DNA from: Bacteroidota bacterium
GTDB lineage: Bacteria; Bacteroidota; Bacteroidia; Cytophagales; Cyclobacteriaceae
Reading direction: 5' to 3'
NCBI GenBank assembly: GCA_024280115.1
Contig: JAJRQT010000133.1
Location: 1 to 48,522, forward strand
Length of the DNA: 48,522 nucleotides
Position numbers and translations under genes: made by a program. The notes below the pieces were generated by a model. It saw nothing but the letters and a program-made list of their open reading frames with translations. It was not told the origin of the DNA and ran no database searches. How positions within the stretch are numbered: the first letter of the stretch is position 1; each line of letters opens with the position of its first letter. This document shows, one piece after another, positions 9,303 to 17,267 of the stretch.

Positions 9303-9601
9303 TTTTTTTCTATTTCAACAAACAAATCATTCCACTCCGGATTCATGGATTCTATCAACTCAATTTTCTTTTTTCTTGATCCGGCTTTAATCTGTTTTTC
9401 TCTCGCAATAGCTTCTTCAATAGAATGAAATTGTTCATAATACACCAATTTGGAAATATTATATTTTGAAGTGAAACTTTGAGAATAGATCTTTTCCTTA
9501 TGTTCTATGATTCTTGAAATCAGATCTGAGGAAACTCCGGTATAGAGAGTTGTATTATTTTTATTGGTAATTATGTAAACTGATCCTCCTTTACCTTTCA
9601 T
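9296..9601 (-). CDS. GIY-YIG nuclease-superfamily protein
   Basis: A 101-residue single-domain protein. The GIY-YIG signature appears as VYI (8-10) and LYTG (19-22), followed by Arg29 in DLISRIIEHK and the Glu-containing helix EEAIAREKQIK. It is close in size to YhbQ-like stand-alone GIY-YIG proteins, whose cellular role is poorly known; the fold is that of UvrC and homing nucleases. The gene is flanked on both sides by copies of the same dispersed repeat in the same orientation (9109 and 9632), which is unusual and discussed as a finding. ATG at 9601 is the natural start. Confidence 0.85.
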   Translation of the reverse strand: MKGKGGSVYIITNKNNTTLYTGVSSDLISRIIEHKEKIYSQSFTSKYNISKLVYYEQFHSIEEAIAREKQIKAGSRKKKIELIESMNPEWNDLFVEIEKKW

Positions 9602-9631
9602 TTAATGCATGGTTAATCATGTAGTTAAATC

Positions 9632-9678
9632 ATTGCAGATCGATAGAGATTACTTCGTCGTTCCTCCTCGTAATGACG
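9632..9678. repeat. uninterrupted copy of the dispersed repeat
   Basis: A 28-base block starting ATTGCAGATCGATAGAG, then GTTCCTCC and TCGTAATGACG, with no insert. The ends GATTACTTCG and CGTAATGACG make it partly palindromic. It lies upstream of the GIY-YIG start codon and downstream of the DAHP synthase stop. It serves as the empty-site reference for the interrupted copy at 9109-9218. Confidence 0.8.
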
Positions 9679-9708
9679 GATATTTGTGGTTGGACTAAGC
9701 GTTTAATC

Positions 9709-10593
9709 TTATAGCTTCAATGCTTTAACTCTACTTCTAATTTTCCTTCCAACCGCTGCTGCTAAAACTTTTAATTCTTCCATCAACCTCTTAAAATCTT
9801 CTGGATAAAGTGACTGTTCTCCATCGCAGAGCGCCACTTCAGGTTTGTAGTGCACCTCCATTTGCAACCCATCTGCCCCTGCAGCAATGGCAGCTTTGGC
9901 CATTGGTCCGACCATCCATCGATGACCTGTACCATGACTAGGATCCACAATCACAGGTAAATGAGTTAAGCTTTTCAACATGGGAATTGCATTGAGATCC
10001 AGGGTGTTTCGATAGGCGGTTTCAAATGTCCTGATCCCTCTTTCACACAAAATTACTCGTTCATTGCCCTGGCTCAAAATATACTCCGCAGCCATTAAGA
10101 ATTCTTCAATAGTTGCATTCATGCCTCTTTTGAGGAATATTGGTTTCTTAGACAATCCTACCTCTTTTAGCAATGGGAAATTGGCCATATTTCGTGAGCC
10201 AACCTGTAGTATGTCAGCATATTCCCCAACCAACTCTACATGCCTTGTGTCCATCACTTCGGTTACGATTGGCAACCCTGTTTCCAACCTGGCGAGTTGT
10301 AGCAATTCCAACCCATCTTCCTCCAATCCTTGGAATCTGTATGGTGATGACCGGGGTTTAAATGCCCCGCCTCTTAAAATTTTTGCGCCATATTTACCTA
10401 CCAATTTTGCTGTTGCAAGCAATTGCTCTTTATTCTCGACAGCGCATGGGCCAGCCATTACGATCAATTCCTCCCCCCCAACCATTACTCCATTGACGTC
10501 AATTATGGTTTGATGATCTGTTGAATGTTTGCCTGCCAATTTATAGTCTGGAGGTTTTTTAATATTCGGTATATTGCAAACCGGCGATTCCAT
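9709..10593 (-). CDS. aroF: 3-deoxy-7-phosphoheptulonate (DAHP) synthase, type I-beta
   Basis: Condenses phosphoenolpyruvate with erythrose 4-phosphate, the first step of the shikimate pathway. At 294 residues it has the standard short I-beta/KDO8P-like barrel: GPCAVE at the start of the barrel, [42 protein letters not shown], the [13 protein letters not shown] metal-binding segment and QMEVH at the end. There is no N-terminal ACT-like domain, so allosteric control by that route is not expected. It is not adjacent to other aro genes. It sits 181 bases downstream of one binding-protein gene and upstream of GIY-YIG. Start ATG at 10593. Confidence 0.92.
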   Translation of the reverse strand: MESPVCNIPNIKKPPDYKLAGKHSTDHQTIIDVNGVMVGGEELIVMAGPCAVENKEQLLATAKLVGKYGAKILRGGAFKPRSSPYRFQGLEEDGLELLQLARLETGLPIVTEVMDTRHVELVGEYADILQVGSRNMANFPLLKEVGLSKKPIFLKRGMNATIEEFLMAAEYILSQGNERVILCERGIRTFETAYRNTLDLNAIPMLKSLTHLPVIVDPSHGTGHRWMVGPMAKAAIAAGADGLQMEVHYKPEVALCDGEQSLYPEDFKRLMEELKVLAAAVGRKIRSRVKALKL

Positions 10594-10774
10594 TTTATTA
10601 TTTTTAGTATTCTACTGTTATTTTTAGTAATGATAAAATGCGCAAATGCTTAAATAATTTTTAACTACAGTTAATAATTCTCCTCTGTCATATTTTTATT
10701 CAATTTTTATTCAATCATTTTAGCATTCTTTCATTTCAACATTATATAAAAAAAGACCTGTTTTCTCAGAGACA

Positions 10775-12079
10775 CTATTTAGTACTTCCTGTCAATGTTT
10801 GATCGTTCATTATAAACGGGCTGAAATTAAAATCATCATCTTTAATCTCTACCATAAATATTTGTCCGATATCATTCCAGCTACCATCGAAAACAATCTC
10901 ACCTGTAACCCCCTGGTAATTTTGAAATGTTTTCATATCAGTAAGCAAGTCACGAATCAAGGTCCTGTTCAACCCAGCCATTTCTATGGATTCGATGGCA
11001 ATACTCATACCATCATAGGAATGGGCAGCAAATACATCAGGTTCCATATGATAACGCTCTTTATACGCTTTTTGGAATTTTTTTAATTTTAAACTATTTG
11101 CTTTAGGATCATATTGAGAAGTGGTGATGACGCCATTGGCATTGTCCCCTGCTATTTCCAGAAATTCAGGAGATACGGCTCTATCGCAAGTATAGACAGG
11201 TTGATTTAGCCCCATGGTCCGCATCTGATTTATGATAAGCGCAAGCTCCTTCGCATCACCCCACAGTACAACTGCATCTGAATTATTCTTTTTGATGGTA
11301 TTAAGCTGATCTGTGAAATCGGTATCACCATCTTCAAATCGGACTTCAACAGCTACCGGAAATCCCATTCTGCGTGAAGCATCTTTAAATTCTCCAGTCC
11401 CTACCCTTCCATACCGACTGTTCGTCCTCAGAAGTGAAACCCTCTTATGCCCATCTATTTTATACATTCTGTTAGTAAGTGCATAACTACTCTGCCTGTC
11501 ATCACTAATTACCCTGATCACCCACGGAATACCGGTTTCTGTCAGGGTGGGATCAGGATCTCCAATATTGATTACCGGAATCTCGCATTTCAATGCCACC
11601 CTAATAGCCACATGGGTTACAATATCATTAATGGATCCCAGAATTGTCCAAACTCCTTCATCATCCATGGTAACTACTTCATTGGCTGCAGCTCCCCAAA
11701 GACCGACATCATTGTGTGGCATCAATTCGAAAGGAATGCCTCTAAATCCCCCTTTAGCATTGGCTTGTTCCATCGCCAATGTGGCCCCCTGGAGCATCTG
11801 CTTGCCTTTCGCATCATCTTTAGACCCTTCCAATGGTCCGAGAAAACCAATCCTTATTGTCTTCAGGCCACGGGGTTCAGGCTTTTCCCTGCCAGCGCCA
11901 AGAAAAGGATAAGGCTCCATAAAATGCTTGATATATGCATCCTGGAAGTTTCCATAGGGCACAACTTCATCAGGTGTATTGCCATAGTTTTTTTCTTTGT
12001 ATTGCGCCCGGACTGATATAATCAGAAAAAGAAAAAATATAGCGATCAATGAAATGATTTTAGTGAAAGGAGCATTCAT
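10775..12079 (-). CDS. periplasmic ligand-binding protein (Peripla_BP_6/LivK-like)
   Basis: A 434-residue secreted receptor. The start at 12079 (MNAPFTKII) gives a clean signal peptide ending in VRAQ. An upstream ATG at 12112 would add MLLVKTIKLLK and overlap the Rid gene. Family markers include TIRIGFLGPLEG, QGATLAMEQANAKGG, VINIGDPDPTLT, PWVIRVISDDRQ and SYDGMSIAIESI. A pre-domain of about 65 residues precedes the binding fold (GNFQDAYIKHFMEPYP). It is the last gene of the coupled operon, 10 bases after the Rid-family gene. No permease or ATPase is in the window, so it may work as a sensor or scavenger rather than an ABC importer component. The ligand is unknown. Confidence 0.82.
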   Translation of the reverse strand: MNAPFTKIISLIAIFFLFLIISVRAQYKEKNYGNTPDEVVPYGNFQDAYIKHFMEPYPFLGAGREKPEPRGLKTIRIGFLGPLEGSKDDAKGKQMLQGATLAMEQANAKGGFRGIPFELMPHNDVGLWGAAANEVVTMDDEGVWTILGSINDIVTHVAIRVALKCEIPVINIGDPDPTLTETGIPWVIRVISDDRQSSYALTNRMYKIDGHKRVSLLRTNSRYGRVGTGEFKDASRRMGFPVAVEVRFEDGDTDFTDQLNTIKKNNSDAVVLWGDAKELALIINQMRTMGLNQPVYTCDRAVSPEFLEIAGDNANGVITTSQYDPKANSLKLKKFQKAYKERYHMEPDVFAAHSYDGMSIAIESIEMAGLNRTLIRDLLTDMKTFQNYQGVTGEIVFDGSWNDIGQIFMVEIKDDDFNFSPFIMNDQTLTGSTK

Positions 12080-12089
12080 TTTAAGTAAT

Positions 12090-12671
12090 TTAATTGTCTT
12101 GACTAACAGCAATGGCTTCTATTTCAACCAATAAAGTTTCCCAGCAAAGTATTGCCTGAATACCCGTCGCAGCGGGAAGAGGATCAAGGCCATGCCATGA
12201 ATAGAAAGTAGTCCTGATCTTGTTAAATTCCTCATAGTCGCGCCCAATATCGCGGAGGTAATTCGTAGTTCTAACTACATCGTGCCATGTCATATCTTCA
12301 GCGGCAAGCAGGTTGGTGATATTATTGTATGTTCTCCAAAGCTGTGCCTTAAAGTCACCTATATGCTCAGGTTTGCCTTCTTCATTTACACTGGCAGTTC
12401 CTGATATCAGTACCACTTTGGTATTTCCGAAATTCATTCGCAGTGCCCTGGAAAATGAAGATGGTTTTTCATAATTAAATGCTTCATTAATTACATTTGG
12501 TGCATGTACAGCATGTTTGGCTATGGGAGGACGCTCATAGTGTAACGTGGGATATCTACTTTCTGTTATTTCATTTCCGCCCGACAATATTCCCATTTTA
12601 CTCATCTCATCACGCTCCCCCGCTGAGAGATCTTCCAAATTAATCAATACATTTTGTTGTGTCTCTATCAT
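12090..12671 (-). CDS. Rid (YjgF/YER057c/UK114) family protein lacking the catalytic arginine
   Basis: A 193-residue protein; the Rid fold occupies the last 120 residues (VVLISGTASVNEEGKPEHIG, then NITNLLAAEDMTW, DVVRTTNYLRD, EIEAIAV). In RidA proper an Arg in the P-A-R-S-C segment is needed for imine/enamine hydrolysis. Here the equivalent segment reads PAATGIQ, so Ala replaces Arg and archetypal imine deaminase activity is unlikely. The N-terminal 70 residues are an extension (YERPPIAKHAVHAP) and no signal peptide is seen, so it is probably cytoplasmic, unlike its secreted neighbours. ATG at 12671 is preferred to GTG at 12674. Confidence 0.8.
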   Translation of the reverse strand: MIETQQNVLINLEDLSAGERDEMSKMGILSGGNEITESRYPTLHYERPPIAKHAVHAPNVINEAFNYEKPSSFSRALRMNFGNTKVVLISGTASVNEEGKPEHIGDFKAQLWRTYNNITNLLAAEDMTWHDVVRTTNYLRDIGRDYEEFNKIRTTFYSWHGLDPLPAATGIQAILCWETLLVEIEAIAVSQDN

Positions 12672-12702
12672 CACTTTATCCTTTATTTTTAAAATTTATA
12701 AT

Positions 12703-13881
12703 TTACAATTTTGAAGTTTTTACATCTGACTGGCCAACAACCTCTCCACGACTTAGCCCCTTTGAAGTTGCAACCCAAATTTCATCATCTTTAAAGTCAA
12801 CACCTATGGTGAAATTGTGACTTATTGATTTCGTAGCTTTTAAAATTCTTTCACGCTCACTATTCCCATCAATGATCACATTGCCACTTTTGTTAGTCCC
12901 CAGGTTTTTATAGGTCACCCAGGTTTCACCATTGAAGCTGCTCAATCCATCATCCGTACATAACCAGGCCACCGGGCCGTCCGCTTTCACAAAATTGATA
13001 AAGTTGCTCGCCAGTCCACTGTCGTGATCAAAATAGCCTTTCCAATGGTTTCCGTCATACCTGCTCAAACCAAAATAAGTAGCCACCCAAAGTATATCAT
13101 CGTCATAGGAAACAGCGGTTGTGATGTCATGAACCAAGCCATCATCAGCAAACAGATCAATTTCCATCTCTCCATCGGGATCTGTGTAATCCCGGAATCG
13201 TTTCGTGCTCTTATCCCATTCGATCACCCCCCCACCCCAGGCGGCAATAAAAATCTTTCCACCTCCGGCACAAACGTTGTACGTCCAGGGTTCGTGCATT
13301 GGTGCATTTTGATCTGTATAAATTCCCCATTTTCCGGTATAAGTATCTAATACACCGGCGCCTCCACCGGTTGCCACCCACACGTCCTTGCCATCGCAGA
13401 TCACCGAATAAATTACATCATTAGCCAAACCACTGTTGAACTGGGTATAAGTATCAAACTTACCGCCTGAGAATCTATTTAATCCACTCATTGTCGCGAT
13501 CCAGAGATCTCCGGTCACAGGACTTACATCAATAGACAAAACTCCCCGATGCGCCAAACCATCTTCTTCGGTATAAACTTTCCATTCTCCATTTTCCAGC
13601 AATGCCAGCCCCTGGCTCGTACCAGCCCACACGCGGTCTTCATCGACTCTCACGCAATATATTTTATCCGATGGCAAACCGTCTTTTTTAGTATAAGATT
13701 TCCAGTTCCCATAAATCGGCATACTTTCCGCCTTTTTATCAATTATTTTTTCATTGCCCGGATTTTCTGTTTCAGAGCTTATGGATTTATTTGGCAAACT
13801 GAAACTGAAAAGACCAGTCACCAAAATTGCCAGAATCAAAACAGTTACATTTGATGTTTGTTTATGTAGTTGAATTTTCAT
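12703..13881 (-). CDS. secreted two-component-regulator-type propeller (Reg_prop) protein
   Basis: A 392-residue protein with an N-terminal membrane or signal segment (NVTVLILAILVTGLFSFS) and repeated Reg_prop blades: VWAGTSQGLALL, LWIATMSGLNRF, VWVATGGGAGVL, LWVATYFGLSRY, AWLCTDDGLSSF and IWVATSKGLSRG. These repeats normally form the periplasmic sensor of hybrid two-component systems, but here there is no kinase or other effector domain, so it acts as a free or membrane-tethered propeller. Its start overlaps the previous gene's stop by ATGA, indicating translational coupling to the cytochrome upstream. Function unknown; a partner-binding or sensing role is inference. Confidence 0.85.
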   Translation of the reverse strand: MKIQLHKQTSNVTVLILAILVTGLFSFSLPNKSISSETENPGNEKIIDKKAESMPIYGNWKSYTKKDGLPSDKIYCVRVDEDRVWAGTSQGLALLENGEWKVYTEEDGLAHRGVLSIDVSPVTGDLWIATMSGLNRFSGGKFDTYTQFNSGLANDVIYSVICDGKDVWVATGGGAGVLDTYTGKWGIYTDQNAPMHEPWTYNVCAGGGKIFIAAWGGGVIEWDKSTKRFRDYTDPDGEMEIDLFADDGLVHDITTAVSYDDDILWVATYFGLSRYDGNHWKGYFDHDSGLASNFINFVKADGPVAWLCTDDGLSSFNGETWVTYKNLGTNKSGNVIIDGNSERERILKATKSISHNFTIGVDFKDDEIWVATSKGLSRGEVVGQSDVKTSKL

Positions 13882-15908
13882 AGCTGACTTTTATTTACTT
13901 TGTATTCTAAATTATCTTCTTGATAGTATTCTGCACCCAATGATTTTAGATATTCAACCAAATCATTGAGCTGGTCTTTTGTCATATCATTGGCATAACC
14001 ATGCCGGTCATCAGGATTGTATCTTGTCCATATCTCTTCTAATGTTGCTGCACTTCCGTCATGCAGGTACGGCGCCGACTCATACACATTGTTAAGATTT
14101 GGAGAGTCAAACATGATTTCATCATCGTAATCTTTTTTAGTCCCTACGTCTGCCATTTTAAAATTTGAATAACTTGGGCCGTTATGGCAGGTAATACAAC
14201 GATCCTTTACAGGTATCTCCCGTCCATCGGTTGTCATTGTCCGCTCATAAATGGCCTTCCCGCGTTTTTGAGATTCTGTTAATTTTCCATTGGGAAGATC
14301 ATGAAAATTGGGCGGATGCTTGAGTTCTCTAAGTATGTAAGCTACAAGTGCATCGAGTTCATCCGGTGAAAAAGACTCTGTACGGGTGACAAACTTTGAA
14401 AACCGCATACCGCACTGCATATAGACACTTACATTTTTTCCATTCCACTTATAAGGTGCAGTACCGTACAAATCCCGAAGTGTCTGGACATTGGCAAAGT
14501 TTCTACCTGTTCCCGTCAGATCGTAGGTCAACCCATCTTCATGGCTATCCGGATGACAGGTATAACAACTATACTGTTCGTGAAAGGTATGTCCGGCATT
14601 ATTAAAAAACTGTCCCCCCTTTCTGGTAACGGTAATTCTCCCAGGGCCTCCAAGATCGAGATCATTAACAACTTCCAAAGTTTCAGTGTCAATCATGGCA
14701 ATATGATCTGTCATCCGCTCCACTGCATATACAAATTTACCATCGGGTGAAATAGCAAGCCCTTTTGGGTTGGATCCTGTTTTAATTCTTTTTATAACAT
14801 ATTGACTACTCAATCCCAGGTTGTTGGCATAATTCTTAATGTCTTCTTCACTCGCATTTGCCAACAGTGACCTGATTATATCCAGATCAATTACCGAAAC
14901 AACATCTGCTGCCGAATGGCTCACATAAGCGTATTTACCATTAGGATTTACGACTACATCATAAGGATCTGCATAAAACGCGTTGGGCTCGTCTAGTAGC
15001 AATTGTGCCATTTTTCCATCTTCCTGAATTATACCAATTCCATGATTGATCATCCAGCCTCTTTCAATTTGGGCAGATGGTACCAGATTCTTCGGTCGGA
15101 CCAGTGTGATAATTGCCAGATCTCCATCAGGGGTAAATGCCACATTTTCCATAATATGTGCAGAAATAAAATTCCTCCTTTTATCTACCCTGTTTGTATG
15201 AGCATTTATAATAGTAACTTCAGTTTGTGGCTCAGTTCTAAATTTTACCGGAAGTGTCCGCTGGCTCGAAACAAATACATAATCTCCCTTTGGAGAAGCA
15301 GCGATTCCTTTGGGGTAATTGCCCGAATGGAGTCTTTTAATTTCCTGTTTTTGTACAACATCAATGACAGAGATGTCATTAGTATAGGTATTTGCAACAT
15401 ATAATATTTTGCCATCAACACTCAAATCCATTCCTGAAGGACCTCCACCCGTATTGACGGTATCAGTAACCAACTCTGTATCCAGATTGATAATAAAAAC
15501 TGTATTTTCCCATTGATTCGAAACATATGCCGATTTCCCATCTTCAGAAATAACTACACTATGTGGTCTTCGGCCAACCTTAATTTTAGTTTCTACCTTA
15601 TTATTAAAAGGGTCAACAACCAACAATAAATCAGCATCCTGTGTAGTCACATACAACTTTGATCCTTCGGGATTCACAGCTGCATTTATGGGAGTCAAAT
15701 ATTCATTATTTAAAAAATTGGCCAGAATGCCATCCCGTTGAGGATAAACATGACAGGAAATGCAATTAGCCGGGTGAGGTACTCCGCCAGCCATAAAAGT
15801 AGCATGCTTCACGCCCCATTTGTGAAGAGCGCTAAAAACCACTGCTAAAATGATAGCAAAAACGATAAATCCATATATCAGCTTTTTATTCATTTTCTTA
15901 ATCGCCAT
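13878..15908 (-). CDS. YVTN beta-propeller / triheme cytochrome c (peroxidase-like C-terminus)
   Basis: A 676-residue membrane-anchored periplasmic protein. An N-terminal helix is followed by a first haem site C49-x-x-C-H53. Residues about 70-430 form a YVTN-type propeller (NPEGSKLYVTTQDADLLLVV and similar blades). The C-terminal part has C448-x-x-C-H452 and C571-x-x-C-H575 with a MauG/di-haem peroxidase-like layout (TLRDLYGTAPYKWNGK, NVYESAPYLHDGS). Such proteins carry electrons or oxidise a substrate in the periplasm. The start overlaps the previous stop (TAATG at 15908), so it is translationally coupled with the haem lipoprotein and is also coupled to the next gene. The substrate is unknown. 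Confidence 0.88.
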   Translation of the reverse strand: MAIKKMNKKLIYGFIVFAIILAVVFSALHKWGVKHATFMAGGVPHPANCISCHVYPQRDGILANFLNNEYLTPINAAVNPEGSKLYVTTQDADLLLVVDPFNNKVETKIKVGRRPHSVVISEDGKSAYVSNQWENTVFIINLDTELVTDTVNTGGGPSGMDLSVDGKILYVANTYTNDISVIDVVQKQEIKRLHSGNYPKGIAASPKGDYVFVSSQRTLPVKFRTEPQTEVTIINAHTNRVDKRRNFISAHIMENVAFTPDGDLAIITLVRPKNLVPSAQIERGWMINHGIGIIQEDGKMAQLLLDEPNAFYADPYDVVVNPNGKYAYVSHSAADVVSVIDLDIIRSLLANASEEDIKNYANNLGLSSQYVIKRIKTGSNPKGLAISPDGKFVYAVERMTDHIAMIDTETLEVVNDLDLGGPGRITVTRKGGQFFNNAGHTFHEQYSCYTCHPDSHEDGLTYDLTGTGRNFANVQTLRDLYGTAPYKWNGKNVSVYMQCGMRFSKFVTRTESFSPDELDALVAYILRELKHPPNFHDLPNGKLTESQKRGKAIYERTMTTDGREIPVKDRCITCHNGPSYSNFKMADVGTKKDYDDEIMFDSPNLNNVYESAPYLHDGSAATLEEIWTRYNPDDRHGYANDMTKDQLNDLVEYLKSLGAEYYQEDNLEYKVNKSQL

Positions 15909-17266
15909 TACTTAATTGATACAGGTAAATTATTTATTGCCAGTGGGACTGTATTTTCAGGAGCCATTTCCCGATCCTCATGACAACCTACACATCCGCG
16001 CTGCTCGTTGGGTCTTACCCACATCCATGAAGATGGCCCTCTCAGCACTTCCCCTTCCGCACTTATTGTTTGGAATCTCACAGGTTGATCTGCTCCTACC
16101 TCCAGGTAAAATGATCCATCTTTCTCAACTGCTGTTTCTCCAATAATTCCATCCAATCCCAATACTTGTATTTTCGAAGTTACTCCATGAGCAATTTTAA
16201 TGTCTGATCTATCGGCATCCATACTCACGAAAGTCCCCGAATTCTTATCCAAATTTACTGTTGAAGGCAGTTTTTTCGGAACTGGCCTTTGCATGACAAT
16301 TACAGGCTCTACTGCATGATAAGATGCATCGTTGAAATAAAAATTGTTTTTATTAATCTCAGGAAGATCTACTATTTGCAAACCGAATGTACGTTCAGTC
16401 GGTTTTTTAACAGAAACCAAAATATGCTGATTATTTACTGGAAAAGCAGATAAAAATTCACCTTGCCCTGCATTACCAATTAATTTTCTTGAATGCAGCG
16501 GTCTGTTAAAATCAATTGTGATCAATTGACCAGATTCCACAAAAACCAGCTTTCTGTTCACCGACTCCCATGCTTTGCTCATTGATTTTGCACCAACTAT
16601 TGCAGGATAGAAAAGTTCCGCCTTTGTCCCATCCGGGTGAATTGCAAGATATTTGGGGGCTCCTACTTCCGGATAAACCTGCTTGCTATTTACAAGCAAC
16701 CTGCCGTCATTCAACATTCCGGCATTTACATCTTCATGAGGCTGGAAGGTAATCTGTTGTTCATCACTTCCATCAGAATAACATGAAAATAACGCATGAT
16801 ATCTCAATCCTTTATCACCTTCTATTTGTTTGCTATAGGCCACTCTTCCATCCGGCAGCCAAACCGGATCAGTGCAGTTGTGGTCCGAATGCGTGACTTG
16901 CTTTAACTCGTTATTATTCAGAACCATTTGCCAAATCTGCCAAATATCACCAGCTTCCTTTTGTCCTGAGAAAATCATTGATTTCCTATCGTAAGAAATT
17001 TCCGGTGCTCTAGCTGAGGCGAAAGCCTTTGTTAATATTTCAATATCTTCCGGATTTTTGGTCATCTCAACGATTGCAATGCTCATCCCCGAAGCATACT
17101 TGAAATCATTTGATTTGAGTTGCTCATCAGAAACTGTTTTCACAGGAACTTTTGTAAATACAACCTTTCCATTATGAGGATATTTTTTAATGCATCCAGC
17201 TGTAAAAATTATAAGGTCTACAACCATAAAACCGATCAGCGCTCCGTATGTAATATTCCTCTTCAT
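15908..17266 (-). CDS. HzsA-like propeller lipoprotein with one C-terminal haem site
   Basis: A 452-residue lipoprotein (lipobox FTAGC, Cys25). The middle is TolB/PD40-like propeller sequence (PEISYDRKSMIFSGQ, PVWLPDGRVAYS). The C-terminal 120 residues resemble the domain shared with hydrazine synthase alpha and many planctomycete and Bacteroidota proteins, ending in WMWVRPNEQRGC and the single haem motif C425-x-x-C-H429. Real hydrazine synthesis is not implied, because the beta/gamma subunits and anammox genes are absent. It starts one base after the stop of the CRTAC1 gene and overlaps the next gene by one base. An electron-transfer or redox role together with the triheme protein is inferred. 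Confidence 0.75.
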   Translation of the reverse strand: MKRNITYGALIGFMVVDLIIFTAGCIKKYPHNGKVVFTKVPVKTVSDEQLKSNDFKYASGMSIAIVEMTKNPEDIEILTKAFASARAPEISYDRKSMIFSGQKEAGDIWQIWQMVLNNNELKQVTHSDHNCTDPVWLPDGRVAYSKQIEGDKGLRYHALFSCYSDGSDEQQITFQPHEDVNAGMLNDGRLLVNSKQVYPEVGAPKYLAIHPDGTKAELFYPAIVGAKSMSKAWESVNRKLVFVESGQLITIDFNRPLHSRKLIGNAGQGEFLSAFPVNNQHILVSVKKPTERTFGLQIVDLPEINKNNFYFNDASYHAVEPVIVMQRPVPKKLPSTVNLDKNSGTFVSMDADRSDIKIAHGVTSKIQVLGLDGIIGETAVEKDGSFYLEVGADQPVRFQTISAEGEVLRGPSSWMWVRPNEQRGCVGCHEDREMAPENTVPLAINNLPVSIK

Positions 17267-17267
17267 C

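Noticed and set aside
15908..17266. True hydrazine synthase subunit
   Set aside because: Only the shared HzsA-like domain and one haem site are present; no HzsB/C or anammox genes, and the neighbours do not fit.
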